Shown here one piece after another: positions 17,800 to 26,470 of a DNA stretch of 64,000 nt; position 1 is the first letter of the stretch, and every line of letters starts with the position of its first letter. This stretch comes from Acidovorax radicis N35. Lineage in GTDB: Bacteria; Pseudomonadota; Gammaproteobacteria; Burkholderiales; Burkholderiaceae_C. The DNA is taken from NCBI RefSeq assembly GCF_000204195.1, contig NZ_AFBG01000006.1:62001-126000 (forward strand), read 5' to 3'. A program made the position numbers and the translations under genes. The notes below the pieces were generated by a model. It was not told the DNA's origin and ran no database searches. It saw only the letters and a list, made by a program, of their open reading frames with translations.

Positions 17800-18720
17800 T
17801 CAGGTGCGAAGGATCGACTGCAGCGCCTTGGCCAGCGGCCCGGCCATGGCCACGGCATTGCTCGGGTGCGGAATGCAGTCCGTGCTCCACACCTCCCCCA
17901 CCTCGGCTTCATGCAGCACCTGCAGCGCATCGCCCGCAAACAGTGCATGCGTCACAGCCACATCCACCGAGGCGGCGCCAGCCTGCAGCAGCAGCCGGGC
18001 GGCCAGCGCCAGCGTGCGGCCCGTGCTGGCCATGTCGTCCAGCAGCACCACCGCCCGGTCCTGGGCGTTGAGCGCGGGCAGTTCGATGGCCACATGGCGG
18101 TCGCCATGGCGCACCTTGGTGCACACGGCATGGTCAAAGCCGTGGCGCGCGGCGGCCTGGGCGATCCACTGGGCGGATTCACCGTCCGGCCCCACCAGCA
18201 TCGCGTTCGAGCGGCGTTCAGCAATCAGATCGGCCAGCGGCTCGGCACCGCTGAGCACCACCGCCCGTGACACGGGGATGGCCTGCTCCAGCCGGTCGAT
18301 GCGGTGCAGGTGCGGGTCCACGGTGACCACCGCGTCGAACAGCCCGGCCAGAAACCCGCCCACCACCTGCTGGCTCACGGCCTCGCCAGACTGAAACGCA
18401 ATGTCCTGCCGCATGTAGGCCAGATAAGGCGCGACCAGCGTGAGGTGTTGCACCCCCAGGCTGCGGGCCGTGTGGGCGGCCAGCAGCAACTCCACCAACT
18501 TTTCGTTGGGCTGGTGCAGGCTGCGCAGCAGCACGGCGCGCGGCGGCAGGTGCCCTGAGGCATCGACGGGCAGGCGCAGCTTGAGTTCGCCGTCCGGGAA
18601 ACGATGGCGTTCGATGGCCTGGGCCACGAGACCCGCGGCCTGCGCCAGGCGCTGTGCGGGGGCCTCCTCGTCGGCAAAATACAGCAGACAGGCGTGGTCG
18701 GGTGCGAAGGTCACTGTCAA
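17800..18720 (-). CDS. Ribose-phosphate pyrophosphokinase-like protein (PRPP synthetase family)
   Basis: A 306-residue member of the PRPP synthetase/phosphoribosyltransferase fold. Visible landmarks are '[15 protein letters not shown]', '[15 protein letters not shown]', the metal-binding '[11 protein letters not shown]', a catalytic-loop-like '[16 protein letters not shown]', and the PRPP-binding loop '[18 protein letters not shown]'. It is shorter and more divergent than housekeeping PrsA and resembles archaeal-type sequences. It overlaps the upstream phosphorylase gene by four bases, so the two proteins probably work in one pathway. It may phosphorylate ribose 5-phosphate, or use ribose 1,5-bisphosphate to make PRPP; the latter is inference from the neighbour. 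Confidence 0.85.
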   Translation of the reverse strand: MTVTFAPDHACLLYFADEEAPAQRLAQAAGLVAQAIERHRFPDGELKLRLPVDASGHLPPRAVLLRSLHQPNEKLVELLLAAHTARSLGVQHLTLVAPYLAYMRQDIAFQSGEAVSQQVVGGFLAGLFDAVVTVDPHLHRIDRLEQAIPVSRAVVLSGAEPLADLIAERRSNAMLVGPDGESAQWIAQAAARHGFDHAVCTKVRHGDRHVAIELPALNAQDRAVVLLDDMASTGRTLALAARLLLQAGAASVDVAVTHALFAGDALQVLHEAEVGEVWSTDCIPHPSNAVAMAGPLAKALQSILRT

Positions 18721-20330
18721 AACTCCACGAACACCCGGGGCACCTCGTCGGCCGTGCCCAGGCGGTAGCCGGTGTCGCGCGCGCAGGCGTGGCGCGCAAA
18801 CTCCAGGTCGGCCGGGTAACTGGCATGCACCCGGTACAGCACGTCACCCGCCGCGACCGTGTCGCCCAGCTTGCGCAGCAGATCCACCCCCGCGCCCTGC
18901 ACCTTGGGTGCGCCCGCAAGACGGGCCACGCGGGCGATGAGGTAGTTGTCGATGCCCGCCACCACACCAGAGCTTGGAGCGCGCACTTCCAGAGTGAGCG
19001 CGCCCAGCGCCGGGTGGTTGTGGTCAAACCCTGTGCTGCCCTGGGCGGCGATGATGGCGTTCATGCGCGCCAGCGCCCGGCCGGAATCAAGAATGTCGCG
19101 CGCAATCGCGTAGCCGTCGCCGCCGCGCACATCAGGGTCGCACTCGATCAGGCGCCCAGCCAGGCGCAGCGCCTTCTGCCGCAGGTCGTCGGGTGCGCGC
19201 GGATCGTTCTGCAGCACGCGCATCACGTCGCGCGCCTCCAGCACCGGGCCCACGCCGTTGCCCACGGGCTGGCGGCCATCGGTGATGACCACGTCCAGAG
19301 ACAGGCCCATGCGCCGCGCCACATATTCAAACAGGCGGCGCAGACGCTGGGCGTCTGGCATGGAGCGCACCTTGGCCGTGGGGCCGATGGGAATGTCGAG
19401 CACCAGGTGCGTGGCACCGGCCGCCACCTTTTTGGACAGGATGGACGCCACCATCTGCCCGGCAGAGTCGATGGACAGCGGCCGCTCCACCGAGATCAGC
19501 ACATCGTCGGCGGGCGACAGGTTGGCCGTGCCGCCCCAGGCCAGGCAGCCCCGGTAGTCGCGCACGATATCGGCCAGCTGCTCCAGCGGCAGCTCTACCT
19601 TGGCCAGCACCTCCATGGTGTCGGCCGTGCCTGCGGGGGATGTGATGGCGCGGGACGAGGTCTTGGGGCACAACATGCCTTGCGCCGCCACGATGGGCAC
19701 GACCAGCATGGTGGTGCGGTTGCCGGGGATGCCGCCAATGCAATGCTTGTCCACCACCAGCGGTTCGTGCCAGTCCAGCCGTCGGCCGCTGGCCACCATG
19801 GCATCGGTCAGGAAGAACACCTCCTCCCGGTCCAGCTCGTTGCGGTGGCAGGCCACCACGAAGGCCGTGAGTTCGATCTTGGAATAGCGGTGGTCGGCAA
19901 TGTCGCGCACGATGGCACCGAAGTCCTCGCGCGTGAGGCGCTCGCTGGCGATCTTGCGGAACAGCGCGCCCATCGATTCGGGAGGCTCGGCCTGGGCCAC
20001 CGACACGGTGTGGCCGTTGTCCACGCCGAGCTGGGCAAACGCGTCTTCCGACAGGCCCAGCTCGTGGCAGCCCACGATGGCAGGGTCGTCCACCACGTTC
20101 ACCGTGGCCAGGATGCGGCGGCCGTTGGCGCGAACCTCGATCTTGGACAGGGCCTGGAAGCCCTCGGCCCGGTATACGGCGCAGTCGCGGTGCAGGTAGG
20201 CGACGTTTTCTCGCCAGGTGTCGATCTCCACACGGCGCAGGGCCAATTGAGACCGGGGCGGCGCATCGGCAGTGGCGACGAACACGGGTGGCGGGGATGC
20301 AGGTGAAGAGGAAGACGGCTCGGCATGCAT
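18717..20330 (-). CDS. Thymidine phosphorylase family protein, AMP-phosphorylase-like
   Basis: A 537-residue protein longer than DeoA (~440) because it has the extra N-terminal domain of archaeal AMP phosphorylases ('[20 protein letters not shown]', '[13 protein letters not shown]'). The phosphorylase core shows '[20 protein letters not shown]', '[20 protein letters not shown]', '[12 protein letters not shown]' and '[19 protein letters not shown]'. The expected reaction is phosphorolysis of a nucleoside or nucleoside monophosphate to the base and ribose 1-phosphate or ribose 1,5-bisphosphate. It is coupled (ATGA) to a PRPP-synthetase-like gene. The ATG at 20330 is used; a GTG at 20333 is one codon upstream. 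Confidence 0.85.
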   Translation of the reverse strand: MHAEPSSSSPASPPPVFVATADAPPRSQLALRRVEIDTWRENVAYLHRDCAVYRAEGFQALSKIEVRANGRRILATVNVVDDPAIVGCHELGLSEDAFAQLGVDNGHTVSVAQAEPPESMGALFRKIASERLTREDFGAIVRDIADHRYSKIELTAFVVACHRNELDREEVFFLTDAMVASGRRLDWHEPLVVDKHCIGGIPGNRTTMLVVPIVAAQGMLCPKTSSRAITSPAGTADTMEVLAKVELPLEQLADIVRDYRGCLAWGGTANLSPADDVLISVERPLSIDSAGQMVASILSKKVAAGATHLVLDIPIGPTAKVRSMPDAQRLRRLFEYVARRMGLSLDVVITDGRQPVGNGVGPVLEARDVMRVLQNDPRAPDDLRQKALRLAGRLIECDPDVRGGDGYAIARDILDSGRALARMNAIIAAQGSTGFDHNHPALGALTLEVRAPSSGVVAGIDNYLIARVARLAGAPKVQGAGVDLLRKLGDTVAAGDVLYRVHASYPADLEFARHACARDTGYRLGTADEVPRVFVEF

Positions 20331-20451
20331 CACGCCAGCCTAACCCCAAAGCGCGCGCCCACGCCTCAGGAAGACCCCGCGCCACCGCGTTGACCGGGCG
20401 GAAATTTCAGGCGGCATGACCTGGGTCAAGTTTCCCGCCGTCCGTTGTCCG

Positions 20452-21606
20452 TCACCCCGGCTGCAAGCGCAGCAGCTGCCCCTGCGGGCTGTCGGTCACC
20501 ATATAGAGCAAACCATCGGGGCCCTGGCGCACGTCGCGCAGGCGCTCACCATGGCCTTGCAGCAGTTTTTCCTCACGCTGCACCCTGCCGCCCGCCACTT
20601 CCAGCCGGTGCAGGGTTCCAAATTTGAGCGAACCCACAAACAGACTGCCCTGCCACGCTGGGCCATAGCGCGTGCTGGTCAGAAAAGCCATGCCCGATGG
20701 CGCAATGGACGGCACCCAGTAGTGCAGCGGCTGCTCCATCCCCGCCTTGGCGGTGCCCTCGCCCATCTTGCCGCCGCCGTAGTTCTCGCCATAAGTAATC
20801 ACCGGCCACCCGTAGTTGCGGCCCGGCTGAGGCAGGTTGATCTCGTCGCCGCCTTGTGGGCCGTGTTCGTGCATCCACAACTTGCCGTCCGGCCCCAGCG
20901 TGGCGCCCTGGGGGTTGCGGTGGCCGTAGCTCCAGATCTCGGGCAAGGCGCCGGGCTGTTTGGCGAACGGGTTGTCGGGCGGCACGGCGCCGTCGGGGGT
21001 GATGCGGACGATCTTGCCGTGGTGGTTGTCGAGTTTTTGCGCGTCGTCCTTGCGCTGGTAGCGCTCGCCCAGCGCCAGGAACAGGTTGCCATCCGCCGCC
21101 TGCACAATGCGGCAGCCGAAATGTTGGGCGCTTTCCACCTTGGGCTGCTGGCTGAAGATCACCTTGACGTCCTGGAGGCTGCGCGTGTCTTCCGACAGCG
21201 TGGCCCGGGCCAGCGCCGTGCTGTTGCCGCGCGCGCCACCCGCCGCGGGTTCGGAAAAACAAAAGAAGATGCGGCGGTTGCGGGCAAAGCCCGTGTCCGT
21301 CACCAGGTCCAGCAGGCCCCCCTGGCCGCCGGCAGCCACTGCGGGCACGCCTGACAGCGCGGGGCCGACCTGCCCGCTGGCACTGACGACCCGCATCCTC
21401 CCCGGCCGCTCGGTGACAAGAAACTGCCCCTGCGGCAAAAAGGCCACCGCCCAAGGGTGGTCCAGCCCCTTGGCCACCGGCACCAGCGACACGGCCGGTG
21501 AAGTGTTTTGGGCACCACTGTTGCCGTGGACACCCAGCACTATCAAAAAGATAGCTATTTGCGCTTTACGAGCAAGCGACAGCGGCATTTTTCTCTTGAA
21601 ATCCAT
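20452..21606 (-). CDS. Periplasmic PQQ-dependent sugar dehydrogenase (YliI/Asd-like)
   Basis: A 384-residue soluble six-bladed beta-propeller dehydrogenase of the glucose/sorbosone dehydrogenase family. Family motifs include 'GLDHPWAVAFLPQGQFLVTE', 'RPGRMRVV', 'GQGGLLDLVTD', 'EIWSYGHRNPQGATLGPDG', 'LWMHEHGPQGGDEIN', and the start of the 'GRNYGWPVITYGENY' strand. The enzyme oxidises aldoses in the periplasm with PQQ and passes electrons to the respiratory chain. The start at 21606 has AGGAG nine bases upstream. The hydrophobic core of its signal peptide (AQIAIFLIVLG) is encoded by a dispersed repeat copy. Confidence 0.9.
   Translation of the reverse strand: MDFKRKMPLSLARKAQIAIFLIVLGVHGNSGAQNTSPAVSLVPVAKGLDHPWAVAFLPQGQFLVTERPGRMRVVSASGQVGPALSGVPAVAAGGQGGLLDLVTDTGFARNRRIFFCFSEPAAGGARGNSTALARATLSEDTRSLQDVKVIFSQQPKVESAQHFGCRIVQAADGNLFLALGERYQRKDDAQKLDNHHGKIVRITPDGAVPPDNPFAKQPGALPEIWSYGHRNPQGATLGPDGKLWMHEHGPQGGDEINLPQPGRNYGWPVITYGENYGGGKMGEGTAKAGMEQPLHYWVPSIAPSGMAFLTSTRYGPAWQGSLFVGSLKFGTLHRLEVAGGRVQREEKLLQGHGERLRDVRQGPDGLLYMVTDSPQGQLLRLQPG
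21541..21585. repeat. Dispersed palindromic repeat, copy 4, inside a signal-peptide coding region
   Basis: The landmarks TATCAAAAAGATAGCTATTT and GCGCTTTACGAGCAAGCGAC match the repeat family. The copy lies entirely inside codons of the PQQ sugar dehydrogenase and translates, in frame on the minus strand, to 'LARKAQIAIFLIV', the n- and h-regions of the export signal. Confidence 0.8.
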
Positions 21607-21809
21607 CAACCTGTGCTCCTGAAAAGCAATAAAAATCGAACGTAACAGATGCCACCTGATGGACCCCATTTCAGGGGGCATGCGCGCCGCATCCAGGGCC
21701 TTCCAATGATCGGGTGGAGCCGGGGCATTTGATTTACTTCAACGAAATCAACAGCTTGCAAAAGTGATTATTTTCGATAAGTAAGCATTGCGTGTTACCC
21801 TTCGCCCCC

Positions 21810-22385
21810 ATGTCCCGATGGCTTTGCATACTCCTCCTGGCCTGCGCCACCTCCGCCCAGGCTGCGCCGCAAGCGGCAAACCCTGACGATATGGACCGTT
21901 TCATCACGGACAAAGGCCTGCTGACGCGGCTGGAAGACGTGAGCCACAAGGTCGCTGACAAGGCCCACACGGTGGCTGACCGGGCATCCGGCTTGGTGGT
22001 CAACGCCATGGGGTTCCTGGGCGTGCCCTACAAGCGCGGTGGCAACAGCGCTGAAACCGGCTTTGACTGCAGCGGCTTCGTGCGCGCCATGTATGAGCAG
22101 ACCGTGGGCCTCTTGCTGCCCCGCCGGGCTGACCAGCAGGCCGCCGCCACCCAGGTCATCGACAAAAAAGAACTCCAGCCCGGCGATCTGGTATTTTTCA
22201 ACACCATGCGCCGCAACTTCAGCCATGTGGGTATTTACGTGGGGGACAACAAGTTCATCCACGCCCCCCGCAGTGGTGCCGAGATTCGCGTGGAAGACAT
22301 GGGCGTGTCCTACTGGGCCCGCCGCTTCAACGGCGCACGCCGCGTGGCAGGATCTGCCAGCGACGATACGGCGCCATCCAAGTAG
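21810..22385 (+). CDS. Exported NlpC/P60-family cysteine peptidase
   Basis: A 191-residue cell-wall hydrolase. The signal peptide MSRWLCILLLACATSAQA is followed by a short linker and a C40 peptidase domain with the catalytic Cys in 'GFDCSGFVRAMYE' and the His in 'NFSHVGIYVGDNKFIHAPRSG' (shortened). Such enzymes cut D-gamma-glutamyl-diaminopimelate bonds in peptidoglycan peptides. I chose the ATG at 21810 because it starts the signal peptide; a GTG 18 bases upstream is possible. It is divergent from the sugar dehydrogenase. Confidence 0.9.
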   Translation: MSRWLCILLLACATSAQAAPQAANPDDMDRFITDKGLLTRLEDVSHKVADKAHTVADRASGLVVNAMGFLGVPYKRGGNSAETGFDCSGFVRAMYEQTVGLLLPRRADQQAAATQVIDKKELQPGDLVFFNTMRRNFSHVGIYVGDNKFIHAPRSGAEIRVEDMGVSYWARRFNGARRVAGSASDDTAPSK

Positions 22386-22453
22386 TACCGACCGACGGCC
22401 GCCCCACCGTCCAGCCCGCGGCAAGCTGCTCGATGCGCAGGTTGCTGCCCGGC

Positions 22454-22840
22454 CTATTTCTTGATTTCGTACACCGTTTCAGTGCTGCGGATGGGGCCAC
22501 CCACCACATTCACCGGCCGGACAGACGGGTCGCGCAGCATGGCCTTGGCGGTGGCCATGTCCGCCTGATAGCGTGCCTGGGCCTGGGATTCGCAGCTCCT
22601 GCGCTCGGCCGAGCCCATGGCGCGGCATTCTTCCAGGCTGACCTTGAGGCCACCTCCGGCCTCACGAATGGCCGTCTGGTAGCGCTGCTGGGGCGTGGTG
22701 TCCGGCGCTGCCCCGCGCGCCAGCGACGCCTCGTCTCCATTTTGCGCAGCGGCTGTGGTGGGCACCACGGCGGCACCGCCCAGCGCCAGAGCGGCCACAA
22801 ACACCAGGGAGAAAGAGCGGGTCTTGAGGGTTTTTGTCAT
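22454..22840 (-). CDS. Small exported protein of unknown function
   Basis: A 128-residue protein with a clear signal peptide ('SFSLVFVAALALGGAAVV' ending near 'TTAAAQ'). The mature part is charged and alanine-rich with two cysteines ('LEECRAMGSAERRSCESQAQ') and has no domain I recognise. The pattern of two Cys and many Ala/Gln/Arg residues resembles small periplasmic proteins common in Comamonadaceae. The ATG at 22840 has GGAAG at a proper distance. Confidence 0.7.
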   Translation of the reverse strand: MTKTLKTRSFSLVFVAALALGGAAVVPTTAAAQNGDEASLARGAAPDTTPQQRYQTAIREAGGGLKVSLEECRAMGSAERRSCESQAQARYQADMATAKAMLRDPSVRPVNVVGGPIRSTETVYEIKK

Positions 22841-22946
22841 CGGTCTTCCTTTCAGTGCAGACGCTCCAATGTAAGACCCCACCACGCGCTGGCGTGGCAA
22901 GCACCCGCCGCGCTACGATGTCGGACACCGCCCACATGCTGCTGCC

Positions 22947-23594
22947 ATGACCGCCGTCCCACACACACCGCACGACAAGGCCAGCCTGCGCCGCCTGCTG
23001 TCGCAGCGCAACCAGGAGCCCGGCAACACAGCGGCCATTGATGCCGCCATCGAGCAGGCCTTTGTGCGCAATGTCGCGATTCTGGTGCTGGATATGTGTG
23101 GCTTCTCGCGCATCACGGCGCGCCATGGCGTCATCCATTTTTTGGCCATGGTGCACCAGATGGAACAAGCCGCGCGCCCCGCCATCAGTGGCAACGGCGG
23201 CGAGGTCATCAAGCAGGAGGCGGACAACCTCTTTGCAGTGTTCGCCACGGCCGAGCAGGCGCTGGAAGCAGCCCTGGACACGCTGCGCGCCCTGGAGGCC
23301 ATGAATGCCGTACTACCGTCCGAGCGCGCGCTTTTGGTCAGCGCAGGTATTGGCTACGGCCCCACGCTCGTCATTGCCAGCGAAGACCTGTTTGGTCCAG
23401 AAATGAATTGCGCCTGCAAGCTGGGCGAGGACATCGCCGGCGCAGGCGACATCCTGCTCACCCATGCTGCCCATGCCAGCCTTCCAGCCAACCGCTACGC
23501 CTGCTCTGAGGAAGCCCACGAAATCTCGGGCCTGGTGCTGCAGTCCTACCGTTTTGGGCAGTGCCTGTTCGACCGCCCCTGGCGCAGCGCATGA
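22947..23594 (+). CDS. Class III adenylate/guanylate cyclase-domain protein
   Basis: A 215-residue cytosolic protein consisting almost only of a class III nucleotidyl cyclase homology domain. The first metal-binding Asp is in 'AILVLDMCGFSRIT' and the second is probably in 'VIKQEADNLFAVF'. 'SAGIGYGPTLVI' and 'FGPEMNCACKLGED' match the later cyclase motifs (the usual N..AR is N..CK here). The usual G-D of the second motif is A-D, so activity is not certain. No sensory domain is attached and no cNMP-binding neighbour is adjacent. Confidence 0.75.
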   Translation: MTAVPHTPHDKASLRRLLSQRNQEPGNTAAIDAAIEQAFVRNVAILVLDMCGFSRITARHGVIHFLAMVHQMEQAARPAISGNGGEVIKQEADNLFAVFATAEQALEAALDTLRALEAMNAVLPSERALLVSAGIGYGPTLVIASEDLFGPEMNCACKLGEDIAGAGDILLTHAAHASLPANRYACSEEAHEISGLVLQSYRFGQCLFDRPWRSA

Positions 23595-23708
23595 CCAAGG
23601 GGCTGACGGAGGGGACGCTTACAGGGCGCTTTGTCCGACAAGTCCACCGCTGCCCCGTCTTTAGAGTCAGCGCATCGCCGTCGTAGCAACAACACAGGGG
23701 AAAAAATC

Positions 23709-23960
23709 ATGATGTCATTGATAGGAACGCTGGTGGTCGGTTTGGTGGTGGGTCTTCTGGCCCGCGCATTCAAGCCGGGGGATGACAAGCTGGGGTGGAT
23801 CATGACCGCGCTGCTGGGGGTGGCGGGTTCATTTCTTGCCACCTACCTGGGGATGGCCATGGGCTGGTACCAGCAGGGCGAGGCAGCGGGATGGATTGCC
23901 TCGGTGGTGGGCGCCATGCTGCTGCTGGCGGTTTACAGCTTGGTAAAAGGCAAAAGCTGA
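23709..23960 (+). CDS. GlsB/YeaQ/YmgE-family small membrane protein
   Basis: An 83-residue protein with three hydrophobic segments. 'IGTLVVGLVVGLLARAFKPG' and 'IMTALLGVAGSFLATYLG' are the family signature (transglycosylase-associated/stress-response membrane proteins). AGGGG lies eight bases before the ATG at 23709. Its exact role is unknown; homologues are induced by stress. Confidence 0.88.
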   Translation: MMSLIGTLVVGLVVGLLARAFKPGDDKLGWIMTALLGVAGSFLATYLGMAMGWYQQGEAAGWIASVVGAMLLLAVYSLVKGKS

Positions 23961-24033
23961 TGAAATGATGGCCCACAGCCACCGTGGGTTGCCGGCCCTG
24001 TTTCACCCCAATCTCATCCGATACACCTGATCC

Positions 24034-24537
24034 ATGCCCACTTCCTTGCAGATGGCGGCCGGCAATCCGGCCTTGGCCGCAGCCGTGCAACGCAGCCGCA
24101 AACTGCTGCACCGGCGTGCCCTGGTGGCCGCTGCCGCCAGCGCCTTGCCCGTACCTGGCCTTGACTGGGCGGTGGATGCCGCCCTGCTCTCCCGCCTGCT
24201 GCCGCAGATCAATTCCGAGTTCGGCCTGTCGGCCGCACAAATTGACCAGCTCGACCCCAACAAGCGCGAACAGGTGCAAAAAGCCGTGGGGTTGGTGGGC
24301 TCGGTGCTCATTGGCAAGCTGATCACGCGCGAGCTGGTCATCCGGGCCACGCAGACCGTGGGCCTTCGCCTGACCACCAAGCAGGCAGCCAAATATGTCC
24401 CCATCGCGGGCCAGGCCGTGGCGGCCACCATTGGCTATGCCACGCTGCGCTACCTGGGCGAACAGCACCTGAAGGACTGCGTTCGCGTCGTGCAGGAGGC
24501 GCACCTGCAACTGCCCGCACCGAAGCGCTCCCGTTAA
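24034..24537 (+). CDS. Conserved protein resembling DUF697/EcsC-like domains
   Basis: A 167-residue protein. It has two hydrophobic Ala/Gly-rich segments ('RALVAAAASALPVPGLDWAV' and 'YVPIAGQAVAATIGYATLRY') around a helical middle, the arrangement of DUF697-type domains, which are often attached to GTPases or found alone. No catalytic motif is visible. The family link is tentative. It converges with the tannase gene across a strong terminator hairpin. Confidence 0.6.
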   Translation: MPTSLQMAAGNPALAAAVQRSRKLLHRRALVAAAASALPVPGLDWAVDAALLSRLLPQINSEFGLSAAQIDQLDPNKREQVQKAVGLVGSVLIGKLITRELVIRATQTVGLRLTTKQAAKYVPIAGQAVAATIGYATLRYLGEQHLKDCVRVVQEAHLQLPAPKRSR

Positions 24538-24548
24538 GAAGCGGCGAG

Positions 24549-24589
24549 GGGGCCACACCGGCAGCCATTTTCTGCCGCGGTGTGGCCCC
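24549..24589. terminator. Strong bidirectional terminator hairpin
   Basis: A perfect 12-bp stem GGGGCCACACCG / CGGTGTGGCCCC with an inner GCAG/CTGC pair and a T-rich loop, placed exactly between two convergent genes. There is no long U-run on either side, so its strength rests on the stem. Confidence 0.7.
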
Positions 24590-24603
24590 TGGGTCGCGCC
24601 CGG

Positions 24604-26316
24604 CTACTCCGCTGCGCAAACGAAGCTGCTCGCCTCCTCCACACTGCCTGATCCCTTGTAGCGCGCAAACTTGGGATATGCACACAGCGGACGGGTGCGG
24701 TGGGGAAAATCGGCGCTCGTGGGGAGCGCCTTTGCGGTGATCGAATCGGGCGCAATGCCCTTCTCCACCCAATCCACCATGGCCTGCACCGAATCGAAAT
24801 TGTCGGTCGCCGGCCCGCCTGAGCAATGGTTCATCCCCGGAACCATGAAGGCCCGCGCAAAACCCTGCGTGGCGGCCACGCCCCCATTGTTGGCAGCCAG
24901 GCGTTCGTAGTAGTCGATGGTGTCGAACGCCGAGAAGATCGGGTCGGACATGCCATGGATGAAGAGGAGCTTGCCACCTCGCTGTTGGTAGGCCGCCAGC
25001 TTGTCGTCGGCGTAGGTGTCGTAGATGGCTGAATACGCTGCCATGCGCGATGGGTCCGTGTCGAAATTGAACGTCAGCGGGTTGAACGTGAGGTCGGGCG
25101 GTGTGAAGAACTCATTGATCAGCGCATCGACCATCAGCGTGACGTAACGCGCATCGGGCGTCGCCGTGGACGAGTTGCCCAAGGTCCAGGAACGCCAGCC
25201 GGGCGCGCCCAGTCCGGCATCCCAGGGTTGGCCGGTGTACAGCACCGTGCCTGCCGAGTTGCGGGGGCCCGCAAACACCTTCTTGAGCGCCCCCACCTGT
25301 GCGGACGACAGACAACTGTCCGTCTTGTCGCCACTGCATTGCAACGCCGCCGGGTCGAACGCCTTGCAGGCACTGATGTTCTGGGCCAGGCCGTCCACCA
25401 CCCCATCGGCCGCATCGCAGGTGGCGTTGACGGCGTTGGCCACCAGCTTGAGGTCGCTGTTGCTCAACGCCTTCGACAGGATGCGGTTGCCGCCCGCATC
25501 CTGTGGCGCAATGGCCGTGAACTGGATGGTGTTCCACATGGCCGCCACGGTGGCGCCGCTTGATACGCGCATCGCAGGCGCACCGGCCGTGATTCCGTCG
25601 AAATGGTCGGGGAACCGCTGCGAGAACATCATTGCCTGGCGCCCTCCGCCTGAGCAGCCCGAAAAGTACGAACGGTCCGGCTTGCGGCCATACAGCGCAC
25701 TGATGAGCGACTTGGAGGCCACGGCCGTCTTGTCATAGGAGTTGTAGGCATGGTCGATGCGGGCCTGCGGGTCGGCCCCGAAGCTGGCCGAGGTGCCGGT
25801 GTGCCCCGCATCGGTGGAAACCACCGCGAAGCCCTGGCCCAGCGGCGACGGCGTGCCGCCCGAGATGCTGGAGCTGAGCGAGGTGTCGCGCAGGATGCCG
25901 TCATTGCCCCCACCCCCGATGAACAGGAACCGCCCGTTCCACTGGTCGGGCAGGCTCAGTTGAAAGCCGATGGCGTAGTTCTTGCCGTCCACCCCCAGGC
26001 GGGGATTGATGCTGCCGGTGACCACGCAGTGCCCGGGCAGGAAGGCCCCTGTGGCGGCACCGCCCGGGCGCTTGGTGCCCGGCTCTACGTAGCTCGTCAC
26101 GAGCGTGGTGGCCGCCAGCCCCGCTTTGGAGGGCAGCGCGGCGCAGGCGGCTGCCGACGAGACCGGTTGGGCCTGTGCATCACCGTGGCCACCACCGCAG
26201 GCGGCCATCAGCAGGGGCATGGCGAGTGCGGCAGGGCCAATGTTGCGGCGCAGTCGGGCGATGGGGGCTGTTGCAGATGCAGGCGGCAGAGCCCGCCGGG
26301 CATGGTCAAAGGGCAT
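24604..26316 (-). CDS. Tannase/feruloyl esterase-family lipoprotein
   Basis: A 570-residue secreted esterase. The N-terminus has a lipobox ('MPLLMAACGGGHGD'). The nucleophile is Ser in 'YFSGCSGGGRQAMMF'. The Asp ('HGMSDPIFSAFDT') and His ('VPGMNHCSGG') complete the triad, and the Cys beside Ser and the Cys beside His form the CS-D-HC disulfide pattern known from tannases and feruloyl esterases. It would release phenolic acids from esters such as gallotannins, feruloyl esters or MHET-like substrates. It is the last gene of a minus-strand operon with a Bug binding protein, so the product acid may be taken up by a TTT transporter. Confidence 0.88.
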   Translation of the reverse strand: MPFDHARRALPPASATAPIARLRRNIGPAALAMPLLMAACGGGHGDAQAQPVSSAAACAALPSKAGLAATTLVTSYVEPGTKRPGGAATGAFLPGHCVVTGSINPRLGVDGKNYAIGFQLSLPDQWNGRFLFIGGGGNDGILRDTSLSSSISGGTPSPLGQGFAVVSTDAGHTGTSASFGADPQARIDHAYNSYDKTAVASKSLISALYGRKPDRSYFSGCSGGGRQAMMFSQRFPDHFDGITAGAPAMRVSSGATVAAMWNTIQFTAIAPQDAGGNRILSKALSNSDLKLVANAVNATCDAADGVVDGLAQNISACKAFDPAALQCSGDKTDSCLSSAQVGALKKVFAGPRNSAGTVLYTGQPWDAGLGAPGWRSWTLGNSSTATPDARYVTLMVDALINEFFTPPDLTFNPLTFNFDTDPSRMAAYSAIYDTYADDKLAAYQQRGGKLLFIHGMSDPIFSAFDTIDYYERLAANNGGVAATQGFARAFMVPGMNHCSGGPATDNFDSVQAMVDWVEKGIAPDSITAKALPTSADFPHRTRPLCAYPKFARYKGSGSVEEASSFVCAAE

Positions 26317-26470
26317 GGTGGATGTCTCCTGAAGCTGTTGTGATTGCGAGGGGCGTTGCGAGCATTCGCCGGGCATGGCTGCGCCCGGGCACCTGCCGCC
26401 GGTGCGGGTGCTGTGGGAACGGCAGGTCGTGCTTGGGGCGGCGTCAGCCGCTCCATCGGCGGTCAGCCCA

